The notes: generated by a model from the letters alone, not told the origin. A stretch of 64,000 nucleotides of DNA from Micromonospora coxensis (GCF_900090295.1 NZ_LT607753.1:5518001-5582000), one strand, 5' to 3'. Positions 19,422-28,897 are shown, counted from the stretch's first letter. Translations and numbers: made by a program.

Positions 19422-21920
19422 TCAGGCCAGGCCGGCCCGGCGCAGCGCCTCGGCCATCGCGTCGTTCACCGGCGCGGGCGCGCCCCGGCCCTGCCGCTGC
19501 TGCGGCCCGCCGCGCTGTCCGCCCCGGTCACCCCGGGCGCCACCGCGTCCACCCTGGTCGCCGCGCTGCCCACCGGCGCCGCCCCGGGCCGCGCCGCGTC
19601 CGCCCTGGTCCCCGCCCTGACCGCCGGAGCCGCCGCGGGCGCCGGAGCCGCCGCGCTGTCCGCCCTGCTCGCCGCGCGGGCCTCCGCGCTCCCGACGCCC
19701 GCCCTCGCCGGCCGGGCGACCCGCCCCGGCCGGGGCCTCGTCGTCCAGCCGCAGGGTCAGCGAGATCCGCTTGCGGGGCACGTCCACGTCGAGCACCCGG
19801 ACCTTGACCACGTCACCGGACTTCACCACGTCGCGCGGGTCCTTCACGAAGGTGTGCGACATCGCCGAGACGTGCACCAGTCCGTCCTGGTGCACACCCA
19901 CGTCGACGAACGCGCCGAAGGCGGCCACGTTGGTGACCACGCCCTCCAGCACCATGCCGGGGGTCAGGTCGCTGATCTTCTCCACCCCCTCGACGAAGGT
20001 CGCCGTCTTGAACTCCGGCCGGGGGTCACGGCCCGGCTTCTCCAGCTCGGCGATGATGTCGGTGACGGTGGGCAGGCCGAACGTGTCGTCGACGAAGTCG
20101 GTGGCCCGCAGTCCGCGCAGGATCGCCGACCTGCCGATCAGGGAGCGCAGGTCCTGCCCGGTGGTGGCGAGGATCCGCCGCACCACCGGGTACGCCTCCG
20201 GGTGCACGCTGGAGGAGTCGAGCGGGTCGTCGCCGCCGGGGATGCGCAGGAAGCCGGCGCACTGCTCGAACGCCTTCGGGCCGAGCCGCGCCACCTTCTT
20301 CAGCTCCGAGCGGGTACGGAACGGCCCGTTGGCGTCGCGGTGCAGGACGATGTTCTCGGCGAGCCCCGCGCCGATGCCGGAGACCCGGGTGAGCAGCGGC
20401 GCGGAGGCGGTGTTGACGTCCACGCCGACGGCGTTGACGCAGTCCTCGACGACCGCGTCGAGCGAGCGGGAGAGCTTCACCTCGGACAGGTCGTGCTGGT
20501 ACTGCCCGACACCGATCGAGCGGGGGTCGATCTTGACCAGTTCGGCGAGCGGGTCCTGCAGGCGGCGGGCGATGGAGACCGCCCCGCGCAGCGACACGTC
20601 CAGCCCGGGCAGCTCCTGCGAGGCGTACGCGGAGGCGGAGTAGACCGACGCGCCGGCCTCGGAGACCACCACCTTGGTCAGCTTCAGCTCCGGGTGCCGC
20701 TTGATCAGGTCACCGGCGAGCTTGTCGGTCTCCCGGCTGGCGGTGCCGTTGCCGATCGCGACCAGTTCGACGCCGTGTGCCCCGGCCAGCCTGGCCAGCG
20801 TGTCGACGGAGGCGTCCCACTGCCGGCGCGGCTCGTGCGGGTAGATCGTGTCGGTGGCGACCACCTTGCCGGTGGCGTCGACCACCGCCACCTTGACGCC
20901 GGTGCGCAGCCCCGGGTCCAGCCCCATCGTGGGCCGGGCTCCGGCGGGCGCGGCGAGCAGCAGGTCGCGCAGGTTGGTGGCGAAGACCCGCACCGCCTCC
21001 TCCTCGGCCGCCTGCCACAGTCGCATCCGCAGGTCCGCGCCGAGGTGGATGAGGATCCGGGTACGCCAGGCCCAGCGCACCGTGTCGGTCAGCCAGCGGT
21101 CCGCCGGGCGGCCGGCGTCGCTGACCCCGAAGCGGCCGGCGATCGCCGCCTCGTACCGGGTCGGGCCGGTGACCGGGGCGTCGACGTCACCGTCGGACTC
21201 CGGGTCCATGGTGAGGTCGAGCACGCCCTCCTTCTCGCCCCGGAACATCGCGAGGATCCGGTGCGAGGGCAGCCGGGTGTACGGCTCGGCGAAGTCGAAG
21301 TAGTCGGCGAACTTCGCGCCGGCGCTCTCCTGGCCGTCGCGTACCCGGGAGACCAGCCGGCCCCGCGACCACATCTGCTCGCGCAGGGTGCCGATCAGGT
21401 CGGCGTCCTCGGCGAAGCGCTCGACGAGGATGGCCCGCGCCCCTTCCAGCGCGGCGGCGGCATCGGCGACGCCCTTGTCGGCGTCCACGAAACCGGTCGC
21501 CGTCTGACGAGGGTCCTGCGTCGGGTCGGCCAGCAGCGTGTCGGCGAGGGGCTCCAGCCCGGCCTCGCGGGCGATCTGCGCCCGGGTCCGCCGCTTCGGC
21601 TTGTACGGCAGGTAGATGTCCTCCAGCCGGGACTTCGAGTCGGCCGCCATGATCTGCGCTTCCAGGGCCTCGTCGAGCTTGCCCTGGTTGCGGATGGACT
21701 CCAGCACCGCGGCCCGCCGCTCGTCCAGCTCCCGCAGGTAGCGCAGCCGCTCCTCCAGGGTGCGCAGCTGCGCGTCGTCGAGCAGGCCGGTGGCCTCCTT
21801 GCGGTAGCGCGCGATGAACGGCACGGTGGCGCCGCCGTCGAGCAGTTCCACGGCCGCCCGCACCTGGCGTTCGGCGACGCCGAGCTCGTCGGCGATCCGC
21901 TGATGAACAGACTGGGTCAC
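19422..21920 (-). CDS. tex: Tex-family RNA-binding transcription accessory protein
   Basis: 832 residues. The N-terminal helical Tex domain has [20 protein letters not shown]. The YqgF-like domain has [20 protein letters not shown] and [15 protein letters not shown]; the helix-hairpin-helix part has [17 protein letters not shown] and [14 protein letters not shown]; and an S1 domain begins [20 protein letters not shown]. After the S1 domain comes a glycine/arginine/glutamine-rich tail of about 90 residues (repeats such as [13 protein letters not shown]). I start at GTG 21920 ([15 protein letters not shown]); the longer reading adds low-complexity sequence. The protein binds RNA and is thought to influence transcription or RNA turnover. 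Confidence 0.93.
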   Translation of the reverse strand: MTQSVHQRIADELGVAERQVRAAVELLDGGATVPFIARYRKEATGLLDDAQLRTLEERLRYLRELDERRAAVLESIRNQGKLDEALEAQIMAADSKSRLEDIYLPYKPKRRTRAQIAREAGLEPLADTLLADPTQDPRQTATGFVDADKGVADAAAALEGARAILVERFAEDADLIGTLREQMWSRGRLVSRVRDGQESAGAKFADYFDFAEPYTRLPSHRILAMFRGEKEGVLDLTMDPESDGDVDAPVTGPTRYEAAIAGRFGVSDAGRPADRWLTDTVRWAWRTRILIHLGADLRMRLWQAAEEEAVRVFATNLRDLLLAAPAGARPTMGLDPGLRTGVKVAVVDATGKVVATDTIYPHEPRRQWDASVDTLARLAGAHGVELVAIGNGTASRETDKLAGDLIKRHPELKLTKVVVSEAGASVYSASAYASQELPGLDVSLRGAVSIARRLQDPLAELVKIDPRSIGVGQYQHDLSEVKLSRSLDAVVEDCVNAVGVDVNTASAPLLTRVSGIGAGLAENIVLHRDANGPFRTRSELKKVARLGPKAFEQCAGFLRIPGGDDPLDSSSVHPEAYPVVRRILATTGQDLRSLIGRSAILRGLRATDFVDDTFGLPTVTDIIAELEKPGRDPRPEFKTATFVEGVEKISDLTPGMVLEGVVTNVAAFGAFVDVGVHQDGLVHVSAMSHTFVKDPRDVVKSGDVVKVRVLDVDVPRKRISLTLRLDDEAPAGAGRPAGEGGRRERGGPRGEQGGQRGGSGARGGSGGQGGDQGGRGAARGGAGGQRGDQGGRGGARGDRGGQRGGPQQRQGRGAPAPVNDAMAEALRRAGLA
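19452..19730 (-). repeat. RG-rich low-complexity coding repeat in tex
   Basis: The end of tex is built of imperfect units encoding GGxRG, GGQRG and GDQGGRG, giving an intrinsically disordered, positively charged tail before a short conserved end ([14 protein letters not shown]). At DNA level it is a degenerate GC-rich repeat prone to slippage. Confidence 0.7.
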
Positions 21921-22107
21921 GATCTTGATCCGCCTTCGCTGTGGGTTCCGTGCTGCATTCTGCCGCCCGCCCCCGACGCCGCCCACCACCCCCGCCGCCC
22001 CGCGCGGCGGCCCGCCCCCCGGGCTGTCCAGACCGGGACGTGCCGGGTCCGGGGACGCGGAACCGGCGGGCGGGACGGACCCGTCGCTGGCCGGGCGTCC
22101 GCTGCGC

Positions 22108-22113
22108 TAGCGT
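22108..22113 (+). promoter_or_regulatory. Putative -10 hexamer (TAGCGT) of the dGTPase-like gene
   Basis: TAGCGT ends 7 nt before the ATG at 22121 and no Shine-Dalgarno is visible, as at glgC and sdhC. This supports the ATG at 22121 and a leaderless transcript. Confidence 0.45.
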
Positions 22114-22120
22114 GGCGATC

Positions 22121-23632
22121 ATGGACCAACCTGCGGATCCGCGGGCCCGTCGGCTCTTCGGTGGCAGCGCCCGCGCGCTCGGTGACCTGGCCGCCAGCCC
22201 GTTCCGGGCCGACCGGGACCGGATCGTCGCCTCGCCCTTCTTCTCGCGGCTGGGCGGCGTCACCCAGGTGATCAGCCCGGGCGGATCCGGCCTGCTGGTG
22301 CACAACCGGCTCACCCACAGCCTCAAGGTCGCCCAGGTGGCCCGGGCCGTCGCCGAGCGGCTCACCGCCGACGACCGGCACAGCGACCTGCTGGAGAAGC
22401 TGGGCGGCTGCGACCCGGACGTGGTGGAGGCCGCCGCGCTCGCCCACGACCTGGGTCACCCGCCCTTCGGGCACCTGGGGGAGCGGGTGCTGGACCGGCT
22501 GGCCCGGCAGCGGCTCGGGCTGGCCGACGGCTTCGAGGGCAATGCCCAGTCGTACCGGATCGTCACCAGCACCGAGATCCGGGGAGCGGCCACCACCGGC
22601 CTCGACCTGACCGCGGCGGTCCGCGCCGCGATGTTGAAGTACCCGTGGACCCGGCTGGACCATCCCGACCCGCACCCCCGACACCTCGACCCCACGCCCC
22701 GGGGCGCCGCCGCCCCACCCGACGACCCGGAGAGCGGCTCGGCGAAGTTCGGGGCGTACCGCACCGAGCTGGCCGACCTGCGGCAGGCCCGGGAGCCGTT
22801 CGTCGGGCGCATCCCGGACTGGCAGCAGACCGTCGAGGCGTCGGTGATGGACACCGCCGACGACATCGCGTACGCCATCCACGACGTGGAGGACTTCTAC
22901 CGGGTCGGGGTGCTCCAGCAGGGGGCGGTGGCCGCCGAGCTGATGGCCTGGCAGCGCGAGGGCGGGCACCTGCGGGCGGTCACCGACGCGGCGCTGACCG
23001 GCGCGGCCCGCCGGCCCGGCTCGGCGATCGAACGGCTGCGCCGCCAGCTGCACCGCAAGGACTCGTGGATCGCCGACGACGAGGCGTTCGCCGCTGCCGT
23101 CGAACACGTCCGCCAGGAGTTGGTCGAAGGGTTGCTCGCGCTGCCCTTCGACGGCTCGATCGAGGCGGAGCAGTACGTGGCCCGCTTCTCCGCCCGCTGG
23201 ACCACCCGCTTCGTCGACGCGATCGGGGTGACCGCCGAGCCGGACGTCCGCTCCGGCCACGTGCAGTTGGCCAAGGCGCAGTGGCACGAGGTGCAGGTGC
23301 TCAAGTTCGTCCACCACCGGTTCGTGCTGGCCCGCCCCGACCTGGCCCTGCACCAGCGCGGCCAGGCCCGGCTGCTGGGCACCCTGGTCGAGGCGCTCTG
23401 GGAGTGGCTGCTCGACCCGGAGGAGGAGTCCCGGCTGCCCCGCCGGCTGCACGATCTGGTCGAGCTGGCCGAGGCGGAGCTGCACCCGCGTACCCCGGAC
23501 CGGATCGGCCGGGCCCGGGGCCGGGCCATCGTCGACTTCGTCGCCCAGCTCACCGACTCGCAGGCGGTGGCGATGCTGGACTCGCTCTCCGGCCGCTCCG
23601 GCGCCCTCTGGACGGACGCCTTCGTGCTCTGA
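22121..23632 (+). CDS. dgt: Deoxyguanosinetriphosphate triphosphohydrolase-like HD protein
   Basis: 503 residues, long for the actinobacterial type (about 420), partly because of a proline-rich insert near residues 180-200 (HPRHLDPTPRGAAAPPDDPE). The HD metal site is visible: NRLTHSLKVAQVARAV (first His), HDLGHPPFGHLGE (HD pair) and SVMDTADDIAYAIHDVED (later Asp). It should remove triphosphate from dGTP or other dNTPs. The start ATG lies 7 nt after a TAGCGT hexamer. It is divergent from tex and its end faces the secreted repeat protein. Confidence 0.93.
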   Translation: MDQPADPRARRLFGGSARALGDLAASPFRADRDRIVASPFFSRLGGVTQVISPGGSGLLVHNRLTHSLKVAQVARAVAERLTADDRHSDLLEKLGGCDPDVVEAAALAHDLGHPPFGHLGERVLDRLARQRLGLADGFEGNAQSYRIVTSTEIRGAATTGLDLTAAVRAAMLKYPWTRLDHPDPHPRHLDPTPRGAAAPPDDPESGSAKFGAYRTELADLRQAREPFVGRIPDWQQTVEASVMDTADDIAYAIHDVEDFYRVGVLQQGAVAAELMAWQREGGHLRAVTDAALTGAARRPGSAIERLRRQLHRKDSWIADDEAFAAAVEHVRQELVEGLLALPFDGSIEAEQYVARFSARWTTRFVDAIGVTAEPDVRSGHVQLAKAQWHEVQVLKFVHHRFVLARPDLALHQRGQARLLGTLVEALWEWLLDPEEESRLPRRLHDLVELAEAELHPRTPDRIGRARGRAIVDFVAQLTDSQAVAMLDSLSGRSGALWTDAFVL

Positions 23633-23704
23633 CCGCCCGTCGCGTCGTCCGGACCGCGCGGCGGGGTGTTCCTGCTGACCGACGCCGCCCGGATCCGCCG
23701 CAGG

Positions 23705-24514
23705 TCACCAGGGCTCCGGGATGGTGATCGCCGCGCAGCGCCGGGCGCCGGGGACCGGCTGGTAGCAGGCGGACGCCTCCAGGTTGTTGGTCAGGTCGAA
23801 CCGGTGGAAGGACGTGCTGCCCCCGTTGACGCAGGTGCCGCCGCTGGTGGTCACCCCGCCGGTGACGGATGCCGTGGCGCAGCCGACCGTGGTGGCCGTC
23901 TTCTGCACCGTGTTCAACGAGGAACGCTCGTCGGTCCCGTTGTGGGTGCCGTACCCGGTCAGCCGGACGCCGGGGCGGGTCACCGTGTACTGGAACGCCG
24001 TGGGGGTGTAGTACGACCAGCTGCCGCCGGTGCCGACGGTGCGCAGCTCCGGATCCGCCGACGAGCCGGGGATGTACATGGCGAAGCCCTTGTCCTGGGT
24101 GTTCGTGCCGGGGAGCATCCGGTAGACGATCACCAGCAGGCCCTGGCCGAAACTGCCGGTCGAGTACGTCAGGTAGCTGCCGTTGACGCAGGTGGTCCGG
24201 TCGGCGACGTAGCCGACACCGTAGGCGTAGAGCAGGACGCGGGCGCAGCGGCCGTCGTCGGCGGTGTCCTCGATGGTGCCGACCGTGGTGCTGGTGCCTG
24301 CGGTGTCGGTGGCGTAGCCGGTCAGCCGGACGCCGGGCAGGGTGCCGGCGTACTGGTAGGCGGTGGGGTGGTAGTAGCTCCACGAGCCCGACCAGCCGGT
24401 GCCGGAGGGCAACGCGAGCGCGGGCGAGGCGGGCAGCAGGACGGTGACCAGTGCGGTGACCATGGCCGCGGCGAGCAGCGCGCCGGTCGACCGCCATCGG
24501 GGGTGGGTCCTCAT
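23705..24514 (-). CDS. Secreted protein with two internal repeats, unknown function
   Basis: 269 residues. A signal peptide (STGALLAAAMVTALVTVLLPASPALA) is followed by two homologous units: GSWSYYHPTAYQYAGTLPGV and GSWSYYTPTAFQYTVTRPGV. Each continues with RLTGY, a serine/threonine-rich strand and a disulfide-compatible cysteine pair (GRCAR...TTCVNG and VGCAT...GTCVNG). The end (ASACYQPVPGARRCAA) has two more cysteines. I do not recognise the family. The pattern suggests a duplicated extracellular beta-domain stabilised by disulfides. The ATG at 24514 begins a clean signal peptide, whereas the upstream extension is not secretory. Confidence 0.78.
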   Translation of the reverse strand: MRTHPRWRSTGALLAAAMVTALVTVLLPASPALALPSGTGWSGSWSYYHPTAYQYAGTLPGVRLTGYATDTAGTSTTVGTIEDTADDGRCARVLLYAYGVGYVADRTTCVNGSYLTYSTGSFGQGLLVIVYRMLPGTNTQDKGFAMYIPGSSADPELRTVGTGGSWSYYTPTAFQYTVTRPGVRLTGYGTHNGTDERSSLNTVQKTATTVGCATASVTGGVTTSGGTCVNGGSTSFHRFDLTNNLEASACYQPVPGARRCAAITIPEPW

Positions 24515-24665
24515 CGGCTCTCCGATCTCCACGACGGGCGGACGCCCGGCGTCACGGATCAGACTGGCCGAGAGGACCGCCGGCCACGACCGCTCAGTCC
24601 CGAAGTGGACAGCCGGCGCGATGTCCGTCGGGCCGGCACGGGCCGCGGTCTCCCTCCGAGGTACG

Positions 24666-25823
24666 TCAGGCGACCGCCTGCCACCAGCCGTCCACCGGCG
24701 GCGGGTCGTCGACCACCACCCGCTCGCCGGGTCGGGGCACCGCCAGGCGGACGTCACGGGCCTTCGCCTCGGCCCAGAGCCGGTCCACCGGTTCGGCCCA
24801 GTCGTGCAGGGCCAGGTTGAACGTCGCCCAGTGCACCGGGAGGAACAGGCCGCCCCGCAGGTCGAGGTGGGCGGCGACGGCCTCCTCCGGGAACATGTGG
24901 ATCGCCGGCCACGCCCGGTCGTACGCGCCGATCTGCATCAGCGTCACGTCGAACGGCCCGTGCTCGGCGCCGATCTCGGCGTACCCGTCGAAGTAGCCGG
25001 AGTCACCGGTGTAGAAGACCCTCCGGTGCGCCCCGGCGATCACCCAGGAGCTCCAGAGCGTGCCGTCGCGGCGCAGCCCTCGGCCGGAGAAGTGCTGGGC
25101 GGCGGTGGCGATGATCTCCAGCCCGCCCACCCGGTGGCTCTCCGACCAGTCCAGCTCGACGATCCGCTCCGCCGGTACGCCCCAGCGGTCGAGGTGGGCG
25201 CCGACGCCGAGCGGCACCAGGAACGGCGCGGACTGCCGCCGGGTCAACTCCTGCACGGTGGCCATGTCGAGGTGGTCGTAGTGGTCGTGCGAGATCAGGA
25301 TCGCGTCGAGCGGGGGCAGTTCGTCCAGGCGGACCGGGGGTTCGTGCAGCCGCCTCGGCCCCACCGACGCCGACGGCGAACAGCGGTCGCTCCACACCGG
25401 GTCGAGCAGCACCCGGTGTCCCTCGATCTCGATCAGGGTCGAGGCATGGCCGTACCAGACGACGTCGAGCTGGCGCTCGGTGGCGGTCGACGCCGTGGGC
25501 GCGGGGCGCAGCAGCGGCACCGGTGCGGTCGGGCGGCGGCGCTGCTTGCCGAAGATCAGCTCCCGGACCAGGTTGCGGCCGGGTTCGCCGGTGGTCATCG
25601 TCCGGATCGGCTCCCGGTTGTGGAAGGTGCCGTCGCGGAACTGCGGGGAGCGGGCGGCCCGTTCCGCCCGGGCGCCGGTGAGCCGACCGCCGAGCGCCGC
25701 CGGCACGTCCCGCGCCGCCCACGCCAGCCCGGCCACCGCGGCCAGTCCCGCCATCCGCCACAGCCGCCCGCCGGCCGCCCGGCTCTGCGCCCGGTCCTGT
25801 GCCGGGTCCGCTGGTGCCCCCAT
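24666..25823 (-). CDS. MBL-fold metal-dependent hydrolase (UlaG/NAPE-PLD-like)
   Basis: 385 residues. An N-terminal basic and hydrophobic stretch (RMAGLAAVAGLAWAARDVPAAL) may anchor it to the membrane. The beta-lactamase fold follows: VVWYGHASTLIEIEG, the metal motif ISHDHYDHLD, VFYTGDSGYFDGYAEIG and LPVHWATFNLALHDW. This combination is typical of the group annotated as L-ascorbate-6-phosphate-lactonase-like or N-acylphosphatidylethanolamine phospholipase-D-like hydrolases. The substrate is unknown. The ATG at 25823 follows a purine-rich GGAGGGG stretch. Confidence 0.85.
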   Translation of the reverse strand: MGAPADPAQDRAQSRAAGGRLWRMAGLAAVAGLAWAARDVPAALGGRLTGARAERAARSPQFRDGTFHNREPIRTMTTGEPGRNLVRELIFGKQRRRPTAPVPLLRPAPTASTATERQLDVVWYGHASTLIEIEGHRVLLDPVWSDRCSPSASVGPRRLHEPPVRLDELPPLDAILISHDHYDHLDMATVQELTRRQSAPFLVPLGVGAHLDRWGVPAERIVELDWSESHRVGGLEIIATAAQHFSGRGLRRDGTLWSSWVIAGAHRRVFYTGDSGYFDGYAEIGAEHGPFDVTLMQIGAYDRAWPAIHMFPEEAVAAHLDLRGGLFLPVHWATFNLALHDWAEPVDRLWAEAKARDVRLAVPRPGERVVVDDPPPVDGWWQAVA

Positions 25824-25934
25824 CGCCTTCGTCCCCTCCCGCCGTCCTCCGCCGTACACGGTATCCACCGCGTCACCCCGGCCGCCGGGCTCCGCCCCCA
25901 CCACCCACGCACCCGTGTCACCCCGCTCCACACT

Positions 25935-25984
25935 TTCAGAGAATGAGGGCGTGTTCCGCGCGGAATGGGCCCTCATTCTCTGAA
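25935..25984. repeat. Dispersed palindrome, copy A
   Basis: Arms of 16 bases, TTCAGAGAATGAGGGC (25935-25950) and its exact complement (25969-25984), surround an 18-base centre that contains the self-complementary TTCCGCGCGGAA, so the whole 50 bases can form one hairpin or cruciform. It lies between two minus-strand genes. Its outer sequence is shared with copies B (44481-44530) and C (45534-45599), including CACTTTCAGAGAA on the left. Confidence 0.85.
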
Positions 25985-26040
25985 TCTGCGCGCAGAGGAG
26001 GGCGGGAGGGGCGGGCGGGCGGACGGGCGCGGTCGGGTGG

Positions 26041-26985
26041 TCAGCGGAGGCGGCGCAGGACCGCCGCGCCGGCCGAGGCGGCCGTGTCGCCGACGGTGCG
26101 GACCAGCGCCGGCAGGTCGGGCAGCCAGCCGCCCCGGACCGCCTCACCGGCCGGGTTCGGTCGGAAGACCACCCCCTCGGTCGGCGGGGTCGGCCGGTTC
26201 GTCAGCCCGCCGAGCCGCATCAGCGGCCCGACCAGCACGTCGTAGAACGCCGGTAGCGCGGTGAAGCCGACCCGCATGACCACGTTGAGCCGGCCCACCG
26301 AGATCTCCCGGCGGGGGCGGTCGGCGCAGTCGACGATGGCCCGGGCCACCCGCTGTGGCGTGGTGATCGGCAGCGGCGGCCGGCCGATCCGGCCGAGGTA
26401 GTTCGCCGCCTGCTGGTAGACCGGGGTGTCCACGCTGCCCGGGGTGATCAGGCAGACGTGCGTCCCGGGCAGGTCCCGGGACTCCTGCCGCAACGCCCGG
26501 GCCAGCCCGTGCAGCCCCCACTTGCTGGTGACGTAGCCGCTCATGTAGGGCGCGGTGATGTGCCCGAGCACCGAACCGGTGAGGATCAGCGTGCCGCCGC
26601 CGGCGGTCCGGAAGTGCCGCAGCGCGACCCGGGCGGCCCCGGCGGCGGCCAGCAGGTCGGTCCGGACCACCTGCTCGAAGACCTCCGCCGGGATCTCCTC
26701 GAAGCGCCCGTACGCCATGACCGCCGCGGTGTGCACCCAGACGTCGATCCGGCCGAACCGGGCGAGCGCGGCGTCGGCCAGCGCGTCGAGCGCGCCGGGC
26801 GCGGTGACGTCGCTCGGCACGTCGTGTGCCTCGGCGCCCGCCTCCTCGCACTCCCGGCGCACCTGCGCCAGGGTCCCGGGGGAGCGGGCCGCGAGGACCA
26901 GCCGGTCCCCGCGACCGGCGAACTCCCGGGCGGCCGCGCGGCCGATGCCGCTGGTGGCCCCGGTGATCACCACCACCCGACTCAC
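26041..26985 (-). CDS. Short-chain dehydrogenase/reductase
   Basis: 314 residues. The cofactor motif VVVITGATSGIGRAAAREFA opens the protein. The catalytic serine is in LTGSVLGHITAPYMSGYVTSKWGLHGL, where the YxxxK is YVTSK, and CLITPGSVDTPVY follows. The last 90 residues extend beyond the classical SDR core. The GTG start at 26985 overlaps the stop of the alcohol dehydrogenase gene (GTGA), so the two are translated as a pair. Together they suggest a redox module for an alcohol/aldehyde couple of unknown identity. Confidence 0.88.
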   Translation of the reverse strand: MSRVVVITGATSGIGRAAAREFAGRGDRLVLAARSPGTLAQVRRECEEAGAEAHDVPSDVTAPGALDALADAALARFGRIDVWVHTAAVMAYGRFEEIPAEVFEQVVRTDLLAAAGAARVALRHFRTAGGGTLILTGSVLGHITAPYMSGYVTSKWGLHGLARALRQESRDLPGTHVCLITPGSVDTPVYQQAANYLGRIGRPPLPITTPQRVARAIVDCADRPRREISVGRLNVVMRVGFTALPAFYDVLVGPLMRLGGLTNRPTPPTEGVVFRPNPAGEAVRGGWLPDLPALVRTVGDTAASAGAAVLRRLR

Positions 26986-28166
26986 GGGGCGAGCACGACC
27001 TTCACGCAGCCGTCCTCCTTCTTCTGGAACATCTCGTACGCCTTCGGCGCGTCGCCCAACGGCACCCGGTGCGTCCGCAGGTCCGCCACGCCCAGCGGGT
27101 CGTCGTCGCCGGAGAGCAGCGGCATGATCTCGTCGGTCCAGCGGCGCACGTGGCACTGCCCCATCCGCAGCTGGATGCCCCGGTCGAACATCTCCATCAG
27201 CGGCATCGGGTCCACCTCGCCGCCGTACACGCCGGAGATGGAGACGGTGCCGCCCCGGCGGACCGCCTTGAGCGCGGCCTTGAGCACCACGAGGCGGTCC
27301 ACGCCGACCCGGTCGGTCATCGCCTGGGCCAGCTTGTCCGGCAGCAGCCCGGCAGCGGTCTGCGCGACCTTGCCGAGCGGGGCGCCGTGCGCCTCCATGC
27401 CCACCGCGTCGATCACCGCGTCGGGCCCGCGCCCGTCGACGAGGTCGATCAGCGTGCCCGGCACGTCGTCGAGTTGGCTGACGTCCAGCGTCTCGATGCC
27501 GTGCCGGCGGGCCATCTCCAACCGCTCCGGCACCAGGTCCAGCCCGATCACCCGGTCGGCGCCGAGGTGGCGGCCGATGCGGGCGCAGAACTGGCCGACC
27601 GGGCCGAGGCCGAAGACGGCCAGCGTGCCGCCGCGCGGGGTGTCGGCGTACTTCACCGCCTGCCAGGCGGTGGGCAGGATGTCACTGAGGTAGAGGTAAC
27701 GCTCGTCGGGGCCGGTCTCCGGGACCTTGATCGGGCCGAACTGGGCCTGCGGGACCCGCAGGTACTCGGCCTGACCGCCGGGCACCGAGCCGTAGAGCGA
27801 GGTGTAGCCGAACAGCGCCGCGCCCTTGCCCTCGGCGGTGACCTGGGTGGTCTCGCACTGGGCGTAGAGCTGCCGCCGGCACATCCAGCAGTCGCCGCAG
27901 GAGATGTTGAACGGGACGACCACCCGGTCGCCGGGCTTGAGCCGGGTCACCCCGGAGCCGACCTCCTCGACGATCCCCATCGGCTCGTGACCGAGGATGT
28001 CGCCCGGCCTCAGGTACGGGCCGAGCACCTCGTACAGGTGCAGGTCGGAGCCGCAGATCGCGGTCGAGGTGATCCGGACGATCGCGTCCGTCGGCTGCTC
28101 GATGCGGGGGTCCGGTACGTCCTCCACCCGGACGTCCCGCTTGCCGTGCCAGGTCAGTGCCTTCAT
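26982..28166 (-). CDS. Zinc-dependent alcohol dehydrogenase
   Basis: 394 residues of the medium-chain dehydrogenase family, class resembling glutathione-dependent formaldehyde dehydrogenases. Catalytic zinc ligands are in STAICGSDLHLYE and ILGHEPMGIVEEVG; the structural zinc cluster is CGDCWMCRRQLYAQC; the Rossmann motif is LAVFGLGPVGQFCARIG. It oxidises alcohols with NAD(P). The ATG at 28166 follows GGAGGGGAC. It is the first gene of a pair with the SDR. Its upstream side borders the satellite element at 28292-28806. Confidence 0.9.
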   Translation of the reverse strand: MKALTWHGKRDVRVEDVPDPRIEQPTDAIVRITSTAICGSDLHLYEVLGPYLRPGDILGHEPMGIVEEVGSGVTRLKPGDRVVVPFNISCGDCWMCRRQLYAQCETTQVTAEGKGAALFGYTSLYGSVPGGQAEYLRVPQAQFGPIKVPETGPDERYLYLSDILPTAWQAVKYADTPRGGTLAVFGLGPVGQFCARIGRHLGADRVIGLDLVPERLEMARRHGIETLDVSQLDDVPGTLIDLVDGRGPDAVIDAVGMEAHGAPLGKVAQTAAGLLPDKLAQAMTDRVGVDRLVVLKAALKAVRRGGTVSISGVYGGEVDPMPLMEMFDRGIQLRMGQCHVRRWTDEIMPLLSGDDDPLGVADLRTHRVPLGDAPKAYEMFQKKEDGCVKVVLAP

Positions 28167-28291
28167 GCCGGAATGTCCCCTCCTCGGTGTCCTTCATCGG
28201 ACTGCTACCCGCGAGGGGGCGGTTGAACCGGCCACCGGCGCCCGTGCCCGGGCCGCCCGTGTCCGGCTGCCGTGCCTCGGGGATGCTGTCT

Positions 28292-28324
28292 GGTCGCTAC
28301 AGACTTGATGACACAAATGGCTCA
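28292..28324. repeat. Left 33-base inverted repeat of the satellite element
   Basis: The 33 bases beginning GGTCGCTACAGACTTGATGA and ending in TGGCTCA match the reverse complement of 28774-28806 with about three mismatches. It sits between the alcohol dehydrogenase promoter and the satellite. There is no obvious target duplication outside the two arms. Confidence 0.85.
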
Positions 28325-28773
28325 GGACCGCTGCCGCTGGCCACTGGCCACTGGCCACTGGTCACTGCCGCTGGCCGCTGGCCGCTGCCGTTGGCCGCTG
28401 GCCGCTGGCGCTGCCGTTGGCCGCTGGCCGCTGGCGCTGCCGTTGGCCGCTGGCCGCTGGCGCTGCCGTTGGCCGTTGCCGTTGGCCGTTGGCGCTGGCC
28501 GTTGCCGCTGGCCGTTGGCGCTGGCCGTTGGCGCTGGCCGTTGCCGCTGGCCGTTGCCGCTGGCCGTTGCCGCTGGCCGCTGCTACTGGCCACTGGTCGC
28601 TGCCGTTGCCGCCGGTCGTTGCCGCCGGTCGTTGCCGCCGGTCGTTGCCGCCGGTCGTTGCCAATGGCCGTTGCCGCTGGCCGCTGCCGCTGCCGTTGCC
28701 GCTGGCCGCTGCCGCTGCCGTTGCCGCTGGCCGCTGGCCGCTGGCGCTGCATCGGCGTTCAGCGCTGCCATGG
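28325..28773. repeat. 13-base-unit tandem satellite
   Basis: About 450 bases made almost only of 6- and 7-base words such as GCCGTT, GGCCGCT, GGCCACT and GGCGCT. The words combine into 13-base units: four perfect GCCGCCGGTCGTT copies occupy 28608-28659. They also form a 26-base higher-order period: CTGCCGTT recurs at 28385, 28411, 28437 and 28463. Because 13 is not a multiple of three and the unit lacks stop codons, several frames on both strands stay open; I regard none as a gene. Confidence 0.9.
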
Positions 28774-28806
28774 TGAGTCATTTTTGTCGTCAAGTCTGTA
28801 GCGACC
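28774..28806. repeat. Right 33-base inverted repeat of the satellite element
   Basis: This arm (TGAGTCATTTTTGTCGTCAA at its inner end, then GTCTGTAGCGACC) is the complement of 28292-28324. Its AT-rich inner part is out of character for this genome. The two arms enclose 449 bases; the whole element is 515 bases. Confidence 0.85.
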
Positions 28807-28861
28807 CAACAAGGTACGAGTCGGCCCTGGCGCCGGCGGTGCGCGTACCTCTGGAAAAGGG

Positions 28862-28897
28862 CGACCGCCGCGCCCCGGGAGTGGGGCGCGGCGGTCG
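28862..28897 (-). terminator. Intrinsic terminator of sdhCAB
   Basis: CGACCGCCGCGCCCC (28862-28876) pairs perfectly with 28883-28897 around a 6-base loop. On the minus strand the stem is followed by CCCTTTTCC. It starts 31 bases after the sdhB stop, which makes it a convincing operon terminator. Confidence 0.8.

Noticed and set aside
19332..22271. Long plus-strand open frame over tex
   Set aside because: Shadow of tex, which has all family domains on the minus strand.
28325..28773. Possible CRISPR array in the repeat region
   Set aside because: Units are 13 bases, adjacent and degenerate, with no unique spacers and no cas genes nearby.
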